Of a stretch of 64,000 bases of DNA, positions 35,297 through 44,052 are shown piece after piece. The stretch is from Stenotrophomonas_A sp035629025 (lineage in GTDB: Bacteria > Pseudomonadota > Gammaproteobacteria > Xanthomonadales > Xanthomonadaceae). How positions within the stretch are numbered: position 1 is the first letter of the stretch; each line of letters starts with the position of its first letter. Under the pieces are notes generated by a model. It was not told the origin of the DNA. It made no database searches and saw only the letters and a program-made list of their open reading frames with translations. Location of the stretch: NCBI GenBank assembly GCA_035629025.1, contig DASPIU010000087.1, forward strand, positions 1-64,000. Direction: 5' to 3'. Position numbers and translations under genes: made by a program.

Positions 35297-35554
35297 TTAC
35301 TTGTCCGGGTCTTCCGGCAGCGCCACGGAAATGTCCAGCACGTCGTTGTGGCCGTCCTTGATCAGATCGACCTTGACCGCATCGGCATCGATGTTGACGT
35401 ACTTCTTGATCACTTCCAGCAGCTCGCGCTGCAACAGCGGCAGGTAGTCCGGGCCGCCGCGCTGGCTGCGTTCCTGCGCAATGATGATCTGCAGGCGGTT
35501 CTTGGCCGTCTCGGCGGTGTTCTTCTTGCTCTTGAGGAAGTCGAGCAGTCCCAT
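35297..35554 (-). CDS. minE: Cell division topological specificity factor MinE
   Basis: The 85-residue MinE forms a ring that drives MinD off the membrane and restricts the MinCD inhibitor to the poles. The N-terminal membrane-targeting and MinD-contact region is clear (MGLLDFLKSKKNTAETAKNR, then LQIIIAQERS), followed by the dimerisation domain. ATG 35554 is preceded by GGAGG, which overlaps the end of minD; the genes are 3 bp apart. Gene order is minC-minD-minE on the minus strand. Confidence 0.96.
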   Translation of the reverse strand: MGLLDFLKSKKNTAETAKNRLQIIIAQERSQRGGPDYLPLLQRELLEVIKKYVNIDADAVKVDLIKDGHNDVLDISVALPEDPDK

Positions 35555-35557
35555 GCC

Positions 35558-36367
35558 TTAACCTCCGAAGAGCTTGCTGAAGAAGCCCTTCTTCTCGACC
35601 GAAATGAAGCGCATGGGACGCTCTTCGCCCAGGATGCGCGCGACCGCGTCGTCATAGGCCTGGCCGGCCGGGGACTCGGCGTCGAGGATGACCGGCTCGC
35701 CCTTGTTGGAGGCGTTGAGCACGTCGCCCGATTCGGGAATCACGCCGATGGCCTTCAGGCCCAGCACTTCTTCCACGTCGGTGATCGACAGCATCTCGCC
35801 GGCCTCCACGCGCACCGGGCTGTAGCGGGTGAGCAGCAGGGCGGCGGGCACGTTCTGCCCGGCCTCGGCCTTGTGCGTCTTGGAGTCGAGCAGGCCGATG
35901 ATGCGGTCCGAGTCACGCACCGAGGACACTTCCGGGTTGACCACGACCACGGCGCGGTCGGCGAAGTACATCGCCAGGAAAGCGCCCTTCTCGATGCCAG
36001 CCGGCGAGTCGCAGACGATGTATTCAAAGCCGTCGGCGGCCAGGTCCTTGAGCACCTTTTCCACGCCTTCGCGGGTCAGCGCGTCCTTGTCGCGGGTCTG
36101 CGAGGCGGCCAGCACGAACAGGCTGTCGAAACGCTTGTCCTTGATCAGCGCCTGCTTCAGCGTCGCCTCGCCATGGACCACGTTGACGAAGTCGTACACC
36201 ACGCGGCGCTCGCAGCCCATGATCAGGTCGAGGTTGCGCAGGCCGACGTCGAAATCGATGACCGCGACCTTCTTGCCGCGACGTGCCAACCCGCAGGCCA
36301 GGCTTGCGCTGGTGGTGGTCTTGCCGACGCCGCCCTTGCCCGAGGTGACTACGATGATTTCAGCCAA
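35558..36367 (-). CDS. minD: Septum site-determining ATPase MinD
   Basis: The 269-residue Walker-type ATPase recruits MinC to the membrane. The deviant Walker A motif KGGVGKTTTSAS is at residues 11-22; switch regions DFDVGLRNLD and CDSPAGIEKGA are present, and the C-terminus ends in an amphipathic membrane-targeting helix (VEKKGFFSKLFGG). The start codon is TTG 36367, six bases after AGGAGAG, and gives the standard MAEIIVVTSGKGG; there is no ATG alternative upstream. Rare TTG use may tune the MinD level. Confidence 0.97.
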   Translation of the reverse strand: MAEIIVVTSGKGGVGKTTTSASLACGLARRGKKVAVIDFDVGLRNLDLIMGCERRVVYDFVNVVHGEATLKQALIKDKRFDSLFVLAASQTRDKDALTREGVEKVLKDLAADGFEYIVCDSPAGIEKGAFLAMYFADRAVVVVNPEVSSVRDSDRIIGLLDSKTHKAEAGQNVPAALLLTRYSPVRVEAGEMLSITDVEEVLGLKAIGVIPESGDVLNASNKGEPVILDAESPAGQAYDDAVARILGEERPMRFISVEKKGFFSKLFGG

Positions 36368-36403
36368 AGGAACTCTCCTGAATGTCTTGATGTGGGGGCT
36401 GCG

Positions 36404-37171
36404 TCAGTCAAGCGCAGCGATCTTGATCTGGTCCTGCTCGAGCCAGACCTGGACGGCCTTGCCACGCAGTTCCCTGGGGATATCGTCCAGCACCTTGTAG
36501 TGGCCGGCAATGGCGACCAACTCGGCGTTGAACTCGCGGCAGAAGATCCGCGCCTCGGTGTTGCCCTGGGCGCCAGCCAGGGCACGGCCGCGCAGGTTGC
36601 CATAAATATGGATGCTGCCGTCGGCGATGACCTCGGCGCCGGCACCGACCGTGGACAGCACGGTCAGGTCGGCGTTCTCGGCATACACCTGCTGTCCCGA
36701 GCGCACCGCGCCACGCTGCATGCGCCCGGGCCGGGTGGCGGGGCTGCGGGTGGCGGCCACGGCGGCGGCCGGGGCGGGCGGCGGCGGGGGTGGAGGCGGC
36801 GGCGACACGGCCGCGCCGCCGTCGATGCGCTCGTACTGGGCGCGGAACTTGGCCAGCAGCGGCAGGCCCAGGGCCACCGACAGCTGTTCGATCTCGCTGG
36901 TGCCGTAGGCCAAGGCGACCGGCAGCACGCCGGCTTCGCGCAGGCCGGCCAGCAGGGCGCGGGCGGTGTCCACGTCGGGGGTCTGCGACAGGCCGCCGAA
37001 GTCCAGGATCACCGCGGCCCGCCCGAACAGCTTGGGCGCGCGCGTCACCCGCTCGCGCATTTCCTGGCTCAGCCGTGCCACGTCCAGCGTGCGCACACGC
37101 AGGTTGGCAATGCCGACCTGGCCGATCTTCAGTTCGCCCGCCTGTTCAAAGTCCAGGTTCGCCGAGGACAC
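36404..37171 (-). CDS. minC: Septum site-determining inhibitor MinC
   Basis: The 255-residue inhibitor of FtsZ polymerisation has an N-terminal domain (about 1-105), a linker with nine consecutive prolines, and a C-terminal right-handed beta-helix domain that binds MinD (GGAVRSG-type start, then DGSIHIYGNLRGRALAGA). The start is GTG 37171, just two bases after the stop of the acetyltransferase gene, which suggests translational coupling. Longer in-frame extensions would overlap that gene without homology. The polyproline linker is longer than in most MinC proteins. Confidence 0.93.
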   Translation of the reverse strand: MSSANLDFEQAGELKIGQVGIANLRVRTLDVARLSQEMRERVTRAPKLFGRAAVILDFGGLSQTPDVDTARALLAGLREAGVLPVALAYGTSEIEQLSVALGLPLLAKFRAQYERIDGGAAVSPPPPPPPPPAPAAAVAATRSPATRPGRMQRGAVRSGQQVYAENADLTVLSTVGAGAEVIADGSIHIYGNLRGRALAGAQGNTEARIFCREFNAELVAIAGHYKVLDDIPRELRGKAVQVWLEQDQIKIAALD

Positions 37172-37173
37172 GC

Positions 37174-37767
37174 TCAGGTCCCCGTCGGGCGCTGGGCGCG
37201 CTGTGACTGGCGCGGATGGCCTACCCAGGGCACGTCCGGCAGCTGGTCGCCGTAGGTTTCGCGCACCCAGCCGTAGCTGCACATGTCCTTCAGCAGCATG
37301 CTGGCGCGCACGTCGACGTCGGCCATGGTGTTCTGGCCGACCTCGCGGAAGCCGAAGCTGCCGTGGAACAGCAGGGCCGCGTCGGCGCCGTGTTCAAGGA
37401 ACACCTCGCAGGCCAGCTGCGGGTAGCGCAGCTCGGCATAGCTCTGCACGTCGGCATAGAACGCGCGGCCGACACCGCCGCCGCGGCGGCGGCTGGCGAC
37501 CACGATGCGGTCGATGTAGAAGAAGTCCGGATAGCGCTCGCGGAACCAGGCGAAATTGCTGCTGTCGTGCTCGGCACGGCTGCCGAAGCCGACCAGGAAG
37601 CCGGCAAGGTTGCCGTCGCGTTCGGCGACGCGGAAATATTCGGCGTTCTCGTAGAAGCGGCGCAGCCGGACTGAATCCAGGGGCAGGATCGCCAGGCCGG
37701 CGTTGTTGTTGAGGGCCAGGACGGAGTCGAGCTCGTGCTCTCTCACGTCGCGGATCACGATCGACAT
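37174..37767 (-). CDS. GNAT-family acetyltransferase
   Basis: The 197-residue protein has a GNAT fold. The acetyl-CoA motif is in IDRIVVASRRRGGGVGRAFY (about residues 84-103), followed by FLEHGADAALLFHGSFGFRE, the typical beta-4/alpha-4 region. Substrate is unknown. The N-terminus (IRDVREHELDSVLALNN) is normal for the family. It is the first gene of the minus-strand unit leading into minC, and the tight junction suggests shared expression with minCDE. Confidence 0.85.
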   Translation of the reverse strand: MSIVIRDVREHELDSVLALNNNAGLAILPLDSVRLRRFYENAEYFRVAERDGNLAGFLVGFGSRAEHDSSNFAWFRERYPDFFYIDRIVVASRRRGGGVGRAFYADVQSYAELRYPQLACEVFLEHGADAALLFHGSFGFREVGQNTMADVDVRASMLLKDMCSYGWVRETYGDQLPDVPWVGHPRQSQRAQRPTGT

Positions 37768-37974
37768 TGGAACTCCGTGGGTAAAGCGGTCGGCACGCAG
37801 CCGTGCAGGATTGTCTCACGGTCGAAGCGGGCGCGGGTAGCCGCAAGCGGCGCGCTGCCTGCGGGCGGGCGGGGCCGGACTTTTGGCACGGTTGACTTCA
37901 CCAGGGGCAACTCCGAAGTTAGCCGGGCCGCCGCGGCGCCTGCCCGGCTGCGGCGCTCCCCTTTGCAGCGGTCG

Positions 37975-39219
37975 ATGGATGCGCGCATGGCAGCTGGTTC
38001 GCAAGATGGTCCGCAAGTGAAATACCTGGTCAAGAACGAATCCCTGCTGCGCTATGCCGGCCTGTTCACCTGGGCCGCGGTGGGCCTGTGGCTGGTGATC
38101 TTCTTCCTGGACCCCGAATCCCTGCCGCTGTACGAACTGGAAGGCGCGCCATTTGCGCGGATCGCGCGCTGGGTCGCGGTGTACCTGGCTTTCGGCCTGA
38201 TCTACTGGGGCGTCACCCGCGACCTGAACGGCGCGCGCCTGCGCCTGCTCGACCACCTGTCGCTGCTGGTGATGACCGCCTGCGCCATTGGCGTGAGCTT
38301 TTTCTCCGGCACCGCGCTGGGCAGCATCCTGCTGATGGTGCTGGCCGGGCTGTTCCCGTGGCTGCTGCCGGTGCGCATGGCGGTGTTCTGGCTGGTGCTG
38401 GGCAACCTGGCGGTGGTGCCGGTATACGCCAACCTGATGGGCTTTCCCTGGGTGGTGGCGATCCTCCAGGCGATGGGCTACCTGGGCTTTTCCAGTTTCG
38501 TCTTCGTCACCGCGCTGATCGCCAAGCGCCAGGTGCAGGCACGCGAGGAGCAGCGCCGCCTCAACGCCGAACTGCGCGCCACCCGCGCGCTGCTGGCCGA
38601 GAGCGCGAGGGTGAACGAGCGCACGCGCATTTCGCGCGAGCTGCACGATCTGCTCGGCCATCACCTGACTGCGCTGAGCCTGAACCTGGAAGTGGCCGGG
38701 CACATCACCGAAGGCCAGGCGCAGGAGCACGTGCGCCAGGCCCACACGTTGGCCAAGCTGCTGCTCACCGACGTGCGCGAGGCGGTCAGCCAGCTGCGCG
38801 AGGGCGGCGCCCTCGACCTGGCCGCGGCGCTGCGGCCACTGGTGACCCAGGTGCCTTCGCTGGACATCGAGCTGGAAATCCAGCCCGGGCTGATCATCGA
38901 TGACCCCGAGCGCGCCCATGTGCTGTTGCGTTGCGTGCAGGAAATCGTCACCAATGCGGTGCGCCATGCCGGCGCGCGCCACCTGCGCATCGATATCCGC
39001 CGCGAGCGCGACGAGTTGGTGGTCGAGGCGCGCGATGATGGCCGCGGCGCCGACGCCTATGTTGCCGGCAACGGCCTGCGCGGCATGCGTGAGCGGCTGG
39101 CCCAGTACGGCGGCACGCTGGACATCCAAACCCGGCGCGGGGCAGGCTTCGGCCTGCGCCTGGCCATTCCCGGCAGCGTCGCGCCCCTGGCGGCGGCCGT
39201 TCCCAAAGGAGTGCTGTGA
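37975..39219 (+). CDS. DesK-type sensor histidine kinase
   Basis: The kinase has about 414 residues and six N-terminal membrane helices (about 25-175), no large periplasmic loop, a dimerisation helix with ISRELHDLLGHHLTALSLNL (HPK7 type, phospho-acceptor His in ELHD) and an ATPase domain (EIVTNAVRHAG, DDGRGAD). Such kinases sense membrane state. ATG 37975, ATG 37987 and GTG 38014 are all possible starts; none has a strong ribosome site. Its TGA overlaps the ATG of the regulator gene by one base. The N-terminal 80 codons of the longer open frame upstream are not convincing protein. Confidence 0.85.
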   Translation: MDARMAAGSQDGPQVKYLVKNESLLRYAGLFTWAAVGLWLVIFFLDPESLPLYELEGAPFARIARWVAVYLAFGLIYWGVTRDLNGARLRLLDHLSLLVMTACAIGVSFFSGTALGSILLMVLAGLFPWLLPVRMAVFWLVLGNLAVVPVYANLMGFPWVVAILQAMGYLGFSSFVFVTALIAKRQVQAREEQRRLNAELRATRALLAESARVNERTRISRELHDLLGHHLTALSLNLEVAGHITEGQAQEHVRQAHTLAKLLLTDVREAVSQLREGGALDLAAALRPLVTQVPSLDIELEIQPGLIIDDPERAHVLLRCVQEIVTNAVRHAGARHLRIDIRRERDELVVEARDDGRGADAYVAGNGLRGMRERLAQYGGTLDIQTRRGAGFGLRLAIPGSVAPLAAAVPKGVL

Positions 39220-39860
39220 TGATCCGTGTCTGTCTGGTCGACGACCAAACCCTGGTGCGGCAGGGCATCCGCTCGCTGCTGGCGCTGGACGACGGGATCG
39301 AGGTCGTGGCCGAGGCAGCCGACGGGCGGCAGGCGGTCGAGCAGATTCCGCAGGTCAAGCCGGACGTGGTGCTGATGGACATGCGCATGCCGGTGATGTC
39401 CGGCCTGGAAGCATTGCAGGTGCTTTCGCGCGCCGGCACGCTGCCGCCAACCATCATCCTGACCACCTTCGACGACGATCAGCTGGTGCTGGCCGGGCTC
39501 AAGGCCGGGGCCAAGGGCTATCTACTCAAGGATGTGTCGCTGGAACAACTGGTCGGGGCGATCCGCACCGTGTCCGAAGGCGGCTCACTGGTGCAGCCGG
39601 CGGTGACCCAGCGCCTGCTGTCGGGCCTGGAGCACATGCGCAACGAATTCGTCAGCCTCGACCGGCCCGATCCGCTGACCGATCGCGAGACCGAAATCCT
39701 GCGGCTGATGGCCAGCGGCTTCTCGAACAAGGAGATCGCCAATTCGCTGGGCGTGGCCGAAGGCACGATCAAGAACCATGTGTCCAACATCCTGTCCAAG
39801 CTGGGCGTGCGCGATCGCACGCGGGCGGTGTTGAAGGCCTTCGAGCTGCAACTGGTCTGA
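39219..39860 (+). CDS. NarL/FixJ-family response regulator
   Basis: The 213-residue regulator has a receiver domain (1-120; VDDQ, phospho-Asp in VLMDMRMPVMSG, Lys in LLKDVS) and a LuxR-type HTH (about 148-210, LTDRETEILRLMASGFSNKE). ATG 39219 follows AAAGGAG at 8 bases. It is the partner of the DesK-type kinase just upstream and translationally coupled to it. The target is unknown; membrane-lipid genes would fit a DesK/DesR-like pair, but none is adjacent. Confidence 0.92.
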   Translation: MIRVCLVDDQTLVRQGIRSLLALDDGIEVVAEAADGRQAVEQIPQVKPDVVLMDMRMPVMSGLEALQVLSRAGTLPPTIILTTFDDDQLVLAGLKAGAKGYLLKDVSLEQLVGAIRTVSEGGSLVQPAVTQRLLSGLEHMRNEFVSLDRPDPLTDRETEILRLMASGFSNKEIANSLGVAEGTIKNHVSNILSKLGVRDRTRAVLKAFELQLV

Positions 39861-40024
39861 GCGCCGCGGGTTCGTGCAAGAAACTGAACAAGCCCGCCGC
39901 GCGGCATGGCGGGGCAGGGTTTGACGGCGCATTCTGTCCACCGCTGGCAAACTGCGCCGGCCCCCGCCGTTGCTGGCGTGGCGCCCTGTGCGGCCCGGTA
40001 TGGCGGGCCGCCCGATGCCGCAAC

Positions 40025-40053
40025 TGAACATTGGCCGCGAAGCCTGCTAGGAT
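40025..40053 (+). promoter_or_regulatory. Possible sigma-70 promoter before the SRPBCC gene
   Basis: TGAACA and TAGGAT are separated by exactly 17 bases, 52 bases before ATG 40106. The -35 box is weak. The rest of the 245-bp gap from 39861 shows no gene or repeat. Confidence 0.35.
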
Positions 40054-40105
40054 GGGCGCTTCGCTTCATCAACCCGGCCGTGGGATCGGCCCCGGAGACT
40101 TCTGA

Positions 40106-41284
40106 ATGACCCGTATTATCGAGTTCCTGATCGCCTTGGGGATCGTGGCTGGCCTGTTCGTGGTGGTGGGCCTGGTGCTGCCCTCGGAACGGCATATGTC
40201 CGAGAGCGTCGAGACCAACCGCAAGATGACCATCGTGTACGACACGGTGAACAGCTTCCGCCGTTTCAAGGACTGGAACCCGCTGGTGCTGCGTGATCCG
40301 AAGATCCAGCTCAAGCACTCCGGCCCGGAAGAAGGCAAGGGCGCGCGCCTGGACTACAGCTCCACCGAGGGCTACATCGGCGACGGCAGCTGGACGATCA
40401 CCGACAGCGCCAAGAACGAGCGCGTCCAGATCGCCATCGAGGACCCGACCAAGGGTTACGACAAGCAGACGGTGTTCACGCTGGAACCCACCGGCAAGAA
40501 CAACCGCAACGTCAAGATCACGCAGGATTACAGCGTCAAGTACGGCTGGAACCTGTTCGGCCGCTATGCCGGCCTGTACGTGAGCCGCCATGTCGGTGAC
40601 GACCTGAAGCTGGGTCTGTCGCGCCTGAGCAACGTGCTGGCGACCGTGCCGAACCTGGACTACCGCGCCGCGGACCAGGATGGCAACCCGACCCTGCGCG
40701 ACCTGAAGATCGTCGAGGTTCCGGCCGAGGACCTGCTGGTGGTGAACGCCGGCAACATCGACCGCGACAACGACACGATCAAGAAGTCCATCAAGGACAA
40801 CCAGGAGTGGATCAAGCGCGTCATGGACGCCAACAACCTGGAGCCGGCTGGCCCGGTGCGCATCGTCACCACCGACTTTGCCTCCGACAAGTACGCCTTC
40901 GACGTGGTGCAGCCGGTGCGCAAGCGCGCTGGTGCCGCGCCGAAGACCGACGAGGCCAACAAGGACGCCGCCAAGGAAGGTGCCGACGCTGCCGCTGCCC
41001 CGGTGGCCGATGCGACCCCGGTGGCCGCCAGTGGCGAGCCCCTGAAGGTGACCATCGCCGGTGGCGCTCCGGTGACCTACGTGCGCACCCAGCCTCACCG
41101 TGCGGCATTTGCCGGCTACACCGGCCACATGGCTGGCCTGGATGTGGCCCGCAACTCGCTGCGTGCCTGGGCCGTGACCCATGGTTACGACGTGACCGAC
41201 CGTCCGTACGAGTCGTGGAAGGCGGGCGTGGACAAGTCGTTCTCGCTGGACGGCAACTTCGATATCTACTGGGCGATCAAGTAA
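40106..41284 (+). CDS. Membrane-anchored SRPBCC (polyketide-cyclase-like) plus GyrI-like protein
   Basis: The 392-residue protein has one N-terminal membrane helix (about 5-25), then an SRPBCC/START-like domain (about 35-190; SFRRFKDWNPLVLRDPK is the typical opening) and a C-terminal GyrI-like effector-binding domain (about 200-392). An Ala/Lys/Asp-rich insert of about 40 residues splits the second domain. Both folds bind hydrophobic or cationic small molecules, so a sensor or carrier role at the membrane is plausible; no enzyme motif is seen. GGAG precedes ATG 40106. A strong terminator follows at 41322. Confidence 0.75.
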   Translation: MTRIIEFLIALGIVAGLFVVVGLVLPSERHMSESVETNRKMTIVYDTVNSFRRFKDWNPLVLRDPKIQLKHSGPEEGKGARLDYSSTEGYIGDGSWTITDSAKNERVQIAIEDPTKGYDKQTVFTLEPTGKNNRNVKITQDYSVKYGWNLFGRYAGLYVSRHVGDDLKLGLSRLSNVLATVPNLDYRAADQDGNPTLRDLKIVEVPAEDLLVVNAGNIDRDNDTIKKSIKDNQEWIKRVMDANNLEPAGPVRIVTTDFASDKYAFDVVQPVRKRAGAAPKTDEANKDAAKEGADAAAAPVADATPVAASGEPLKVTIAGGAPVTYVRTQPHRAAFAGYTGHMAGLDVARNSLRAWAVTHGYDVTDRPYESWKAGVDKSFSLDGNFDIYWAIK

Positions 41285-41321
41285 GCCCGGCGCGCCGCCA
41301 GGCGCGACCTGCAAGTCCGAA

Positions 41322-41351
41322 ACGCGCCGCAGCATGCGGCGCGTTTTTTTT
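41322..41351 (+). terminator. Rho-independent terminator
   Basis: ACGCGCCGC-AGCAT-GCGGCGCGT is a perfect 9-bp stem followed by eight T, 37 bases past the SRPBCC gene stop. Confidence 0.9.
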
Positions 41352-41388
41352 GTGGCACATTGCGCGCATGCACCCGCCTGGATTGACG

Positions 41389-41763
41389 ATGCGTTTCCAC
41401 GATCGCCGCGCCCGCAAGCCCTCTTTCTCCGCCTGCCTCGGCGCCTTGCTGGCCGCCGCCTCCATCGCCCTTTCCGCCTATGCCGCGCACGGCATCGCCG
41501 ACCGCGTCGCGCAGGGCCGCCTGCAGACCGCGGCGTACTACGCCTTTGGCCACGGCGCGGTGCTGGCCGCGCTCGGGGCCTCGCTGGCCGAGCGCTGGCT
41601 GGGCAAGGCCGGTATCGCTCTGCTGCTGCTGGGCACGCTGCTGTTTTCCGGCAGCCTTGCCGGCAGCGTGCTGGCCGGCTGGTCAACCGCGCTGGCGCCG
41701 CTGGGTGGGAGCATGCTGATGCTGGGCTGGGTGGTGCTGGCCGTGCAGGCGCTGAGGCGCTGA
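41389..41763 (+). CDS. DUF423-family inner-membrane protein
   Basis: The protein has 124 residues and four membrane helices. It matches the DUF423/YgdD family: LGALLAAASIALSAYAAHG at the start, a polar loop with AAYYAFGHGAVLAA, and LFSGSLAGSVLAGW towards the end. Function is unknown. ATG 41389 gives the usual family length; ATG 41368 would add seven residues. It is followed two bases later by the glycosylase gene, so the two form an operon after the terminator at 41322. Confidence 0.85.
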   Translation: MRFHDRRARKPSFSACLGALLAAASIALSAYAAHGIADRVAQGRLQTAAYYAFGHGAVLAALGASLAERWLGKAGIALLLLGTLLFSGSLAGSVLAGWSTALAPLGGSMLMLGWVVLAVQALRR

Positions 41764-41765
41764 CG

Positions 41766-42449
41766 ATGCCGCGTCATGCCCGCGGTTTCGATGTCGAGCA
41801 GGCCTACGACCACCTGCGCCGCGACCGTCGCCTGGCTCCCTGGATGAAGCGCATCGGCCCGCTGGAACCACAGCCGGGCTGGCGCAAGCCGTTTGACCCG
41901 GTGGATGCGCTGGCGCGGGCAATCCTGTTCCAGCAGCTCAGTGGCAAGGCCGCGGCGACGATTGTCGGGCGGGTGGAAGCGGCCATCGGCAGCAAGCGCC
42001 TGCATGCCGACACCCTGTCACGCATCGACGATGCGGCGCTGCGTGCCTGCGGCGTCTCCGGCAACAAGGCATTGGCCCTGCGCGACCTGGCTCGGCGCGA
42101 GGCGGCTGGGGAAATCCCCACGCTGCGGCAGATGTCCACGTTGCACCACGACGAAATCGTCGCCGCGCTCACGCCGATCCGCGGCATTGGGCGCTGGACG
42201 GTGGAGATGATGCTGATGTTCCGCCTCGGCCGCCCGGACGTGCTGCCGGTGGATGACCTCGGCGTGCGCAAGGGTGCGCAGCGCGTGGACAAGCTGGAAG
42301 TGATGCCTACCGCAAAGGAATTGCTGGCGCGTGGCGAACGCTGGGGTCCTTACCGCACCTACGCCGGTCTGTACCTTTGGCGCATCGCCGATTTCGTTGC
42401 CGATCCGGCGGCGAAGACCAGCAAGGCCACGCCGCGCTCGCAGGAATAG
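41766..42449 (+). CDS. AlkA-type DNA-3-methyladenine glycosylase
   Basis: The 227-residue base-excision glycosylase belongs to the HhH-GPD superfamily. The helix-hairpin-helix is LTPIRGIGRWTVEMMLMF (about residues 137-154), followed by the catalytic Asp in VLPVDDLGVRKG. It removes alkylated bases from DNA. The N-terminal domain of long AlkA proteins is absent, so this is the short form. ATG 41766 lies two bases after the DUF423 stop. With the AlkB-like enzyme at 11362 it is the second alkylation-repair gene in the window. Confidence 0.9.
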   Translation: MPRHARGFDVEQAYDHLRRDRRLAPWMKRIGPLEPQPGWRKPFDPVDALARAILFQQLSGKAAATIVGRVEAAIGSKRLHADTLSRIDDAALRACGVSGNKALALRDLARREAAGEIPTLRQMSTLHHDEIVAALTPIRGIGRWTVEMMLMFRLGRPDVLPVDDLGVRKGAQRVDKLEVMPTAKELLARGERWGPYRTYAGLYLWRIADFVADPAAKTSKATPRSQE

Positions 42450-42470
42450 GGCGGGCTGGCGCGCGGAGCG

Positions 42471-43268
42471 CTAGGCGCCCTGGTAGCGCCAGTGCCAAGG
42501 TTCGTAAACGATGCCGTGCGGGTTATCGCGCGGATAGCTCATGTGGAAGCCGAAGATCCGTGCGTGCTGTTGCAGCCAGGCAAAGGCGGCGGTGTGCTCG
42601 AAGCTCTCTTCGGCCGGCGGTTCGTCGGGAGTGCCGATGTCCAGCGCTTCGCCGCCATGATGTTCGCTATAACCGGGCGCGGCGTTGACCGCGAGGATCT
42701 GCGCCAGTTCCAGTCCGCGCGCGAACTTGCGTTCAAAGATGCCGAGTTGATAGTCGTGGCTGCGGTAGCCAGAGATCGCTTCGAGTACCACGCCCGCGCG
42801 CGCCGCGGCTGCGCGCATCAGCTGCCACTGCCGCCCCGCCGCGGCGGTGAGCCACAAGGCGCGGCTGTAGCGGTCGCGGCCGGCAAAGGCCAGGGTGGCG
42901 GGCTCGGCGACCAGCGCCAGGCCGGTTCGTGCGGCGTAGTCGTCCGCGTCCAGGCCGAGCCGGGCCAGGCGCTGTTGCAGGCCATCCAGGGGCAGCGCCG
43001 AGGCGTCGATGGCGCGCGGGCGTGCTTCATGGCCGGCCAGGGCATCCAGCGCCGCCTCCACGCCGGTTTCGCGCCATAGCCGCGTGACCAGCGGCATCAG
43101 GCCCTGCGGCAGGCGCGCGGCCAGGTAGCGGCCATCGCGCTTGCGCCGCAGCAGCCAGTCGGCCTGGGCAAGGATGCGCGCGTCGTGGTTGCCGCGCGCA
43201 CGCAGCAGGCGCGCGGGCCACAGTTCGATCGACGAGGTGTTGAGCAACAGGCGTGGTGCCGGAGACAT
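42471..43268 (-). CDS. M15-family D-Ala-D-Ala carboxypeptidase-like protein
   Basis: The 265-residue protein carries a VanY-type zinc peptidase in its second half. Active-site motifs are SGYRSHDYQLGIF, SEHHGGEALDIGTPDE (His and Asp zinc ligands) and EPWHWRY (third ligand His). The N-terminal 120 residues are family-specific. Such enzymes trim peptidoglycan stem peptides. No signal peptide is visible, so export or a cytoplasmic muropeptide-recycling role is open. It starts 9 bp after the PH-like gene and is the last of a four-gene unit that begins with the SPFH protein. Confidence 0.85.
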   Translation of the reverse strand: MSPAPRLLLNTSSIELWPARLLRARGNHDARILAQADWLLRRKRDGRYLAARLPQGLMPLVTRLWRETGVEAALDALAGHEARPRAIDASALPLDGLQQRLARLGLDADDYAARTGLALVAEPATLAFAGRDRYSRALWLTAAAGRQWQLMRAAAARAGVVLEAISGYRSHDYQLGIFERKFARGLELAQILAVNAAPGYSEHHGGEALDIGTPDEPPAEESFEHTAAFAWLQQHARIFGFHMSYPRDNPHGIVYEPWHWRYQGA

Positions 43269-43277
43269 GGGTGCAGC

Positions 43278-43880
43278 TTAGCGTTTGCCCGCAGGGGCGG
43301 CCACACGCGGTGGCGCGTGCGTGCCGCGCGGCGCGCGGGCACGCAGCACGTCCAGCAAGTCGCGTGCATCCGCCGGTTCCAGCAGCAGGCCGGCACCGCC
43401 ATCGCGACGCGGCAACCACACACGCCAGCGCCCGCCGGCCACCGCGACGAAGGCGCGTTGCCCGTTGCGCAGTGTGAAGTGGCCACTGTGTAAGCCAGGC
43501 AGGCCGATACCGTTGCGCTTGCCTGCCGGGCGCAGCTCGGTGTGCTCCTCGCGGTCGAACACGCGCGCGCGATCGAGGTCAAGTGCGCCCAGCGGCAAGT
43601 GGCTGGTGTAGAACGTGGAGCGCACGGTGAGCAGATCGCCCGCCAGGATGAGGCGCCGGCGCCGCGTCGCCAGGGCGAGGCTGGCCCATACCAGCAGGCA
43701 GATGCCCGGCCCCAGCAGCAGCTGCGGCGCGAAGCGCTGCGCAGCGGCGGAGTTCGGGTGCATCGCCGTCGCCACCACCACCAGCAGCACCGGCAGCACG
43801 ACGATGAGCAGGGCGCTCAGCCACAACGTGCGCGTGGCGATCGGGGCCAGCGCGAAATCGCGAGGTGCGGTGTCATCCAT
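43278..43880 (-). CDS. Two-helix membrane protein with PH-like domain
   Basis: The 200-residue protein has two hydrophobic helices (about 17-40 and 50-70), then a soluble beta-rich part (RLILAGDLLTVRSTFYTSHL, then LDLDRARVFDREEH) that resembles bacterial PH-like domains next to membrane hairpins, and a basic Pro-rich tail. No catalytic motif is present. Its start overlaps the end of the Arc-like gene by eight bases, so it belongs to the SPFH operon. A scaffold or regulatory role with the SPFH protein is likely but not proven. Confidence 0.6.
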   Translation of the reverse strand: MDDTAPRDFALAPIATRTLWLSALLIVVLPVLLVVVATAMHPNSAAAQRFAPQLLLGPGICLLVWASLALATRRRRLILAGDLLTVRSTFYTSHLPLGALDLDRARVFDREEHTELRPAGKRNGIGLPGLHSGHFTLRNGQRAFVAVAGGRWRVWLPRRDGGAGLLLEPADARDLLDVLRARAPRGTHAPPRVAAPAGKR

Positions 43881-44052
43881 TGTCAGAGTCCTCCATCGGC
43901 GGCTTTGGCAGCCGGCCGGCCTTGCGCAGGGCATCGCGCAGCACGTATTCGATCTGCGCGTTGAGGCTGCGCAATTCATCGTCCGCCCATCGCTGCACCG
44001 CCGCCAGCACTTCGGCGTTGATGCGCAGCGGATAGGCCTTCTTCTCACTCAT
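43873..44052 (-). CDS. Arc-like ribbon-helix-helix protein
   Basis: The 59-residue protein is almost entirely an Arc/MetJ-type ribbon-helix-helix: strand KAYPLRINAEV followed by AAVQRWADDELRSLNAQIEY and LRDALRKAGR. As a dimer it should bind DNA through the strand. ATG 44052 overlaps the SPFH stop by one base, and its end overlaps the PH-like gene. It may autoregulate the operon; the direct repeat GATATCAG at 44947-44965 is a candidate site. Most gene callers would accept it, but its size makes the start worth checking. Confidence 0.8.
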   Translation of the reverse strand: MSEKKAYPLRINAEVLAAVQRWADDELRSLNAQIEYVLRDALRKAGRLPKPPMEDSDNG

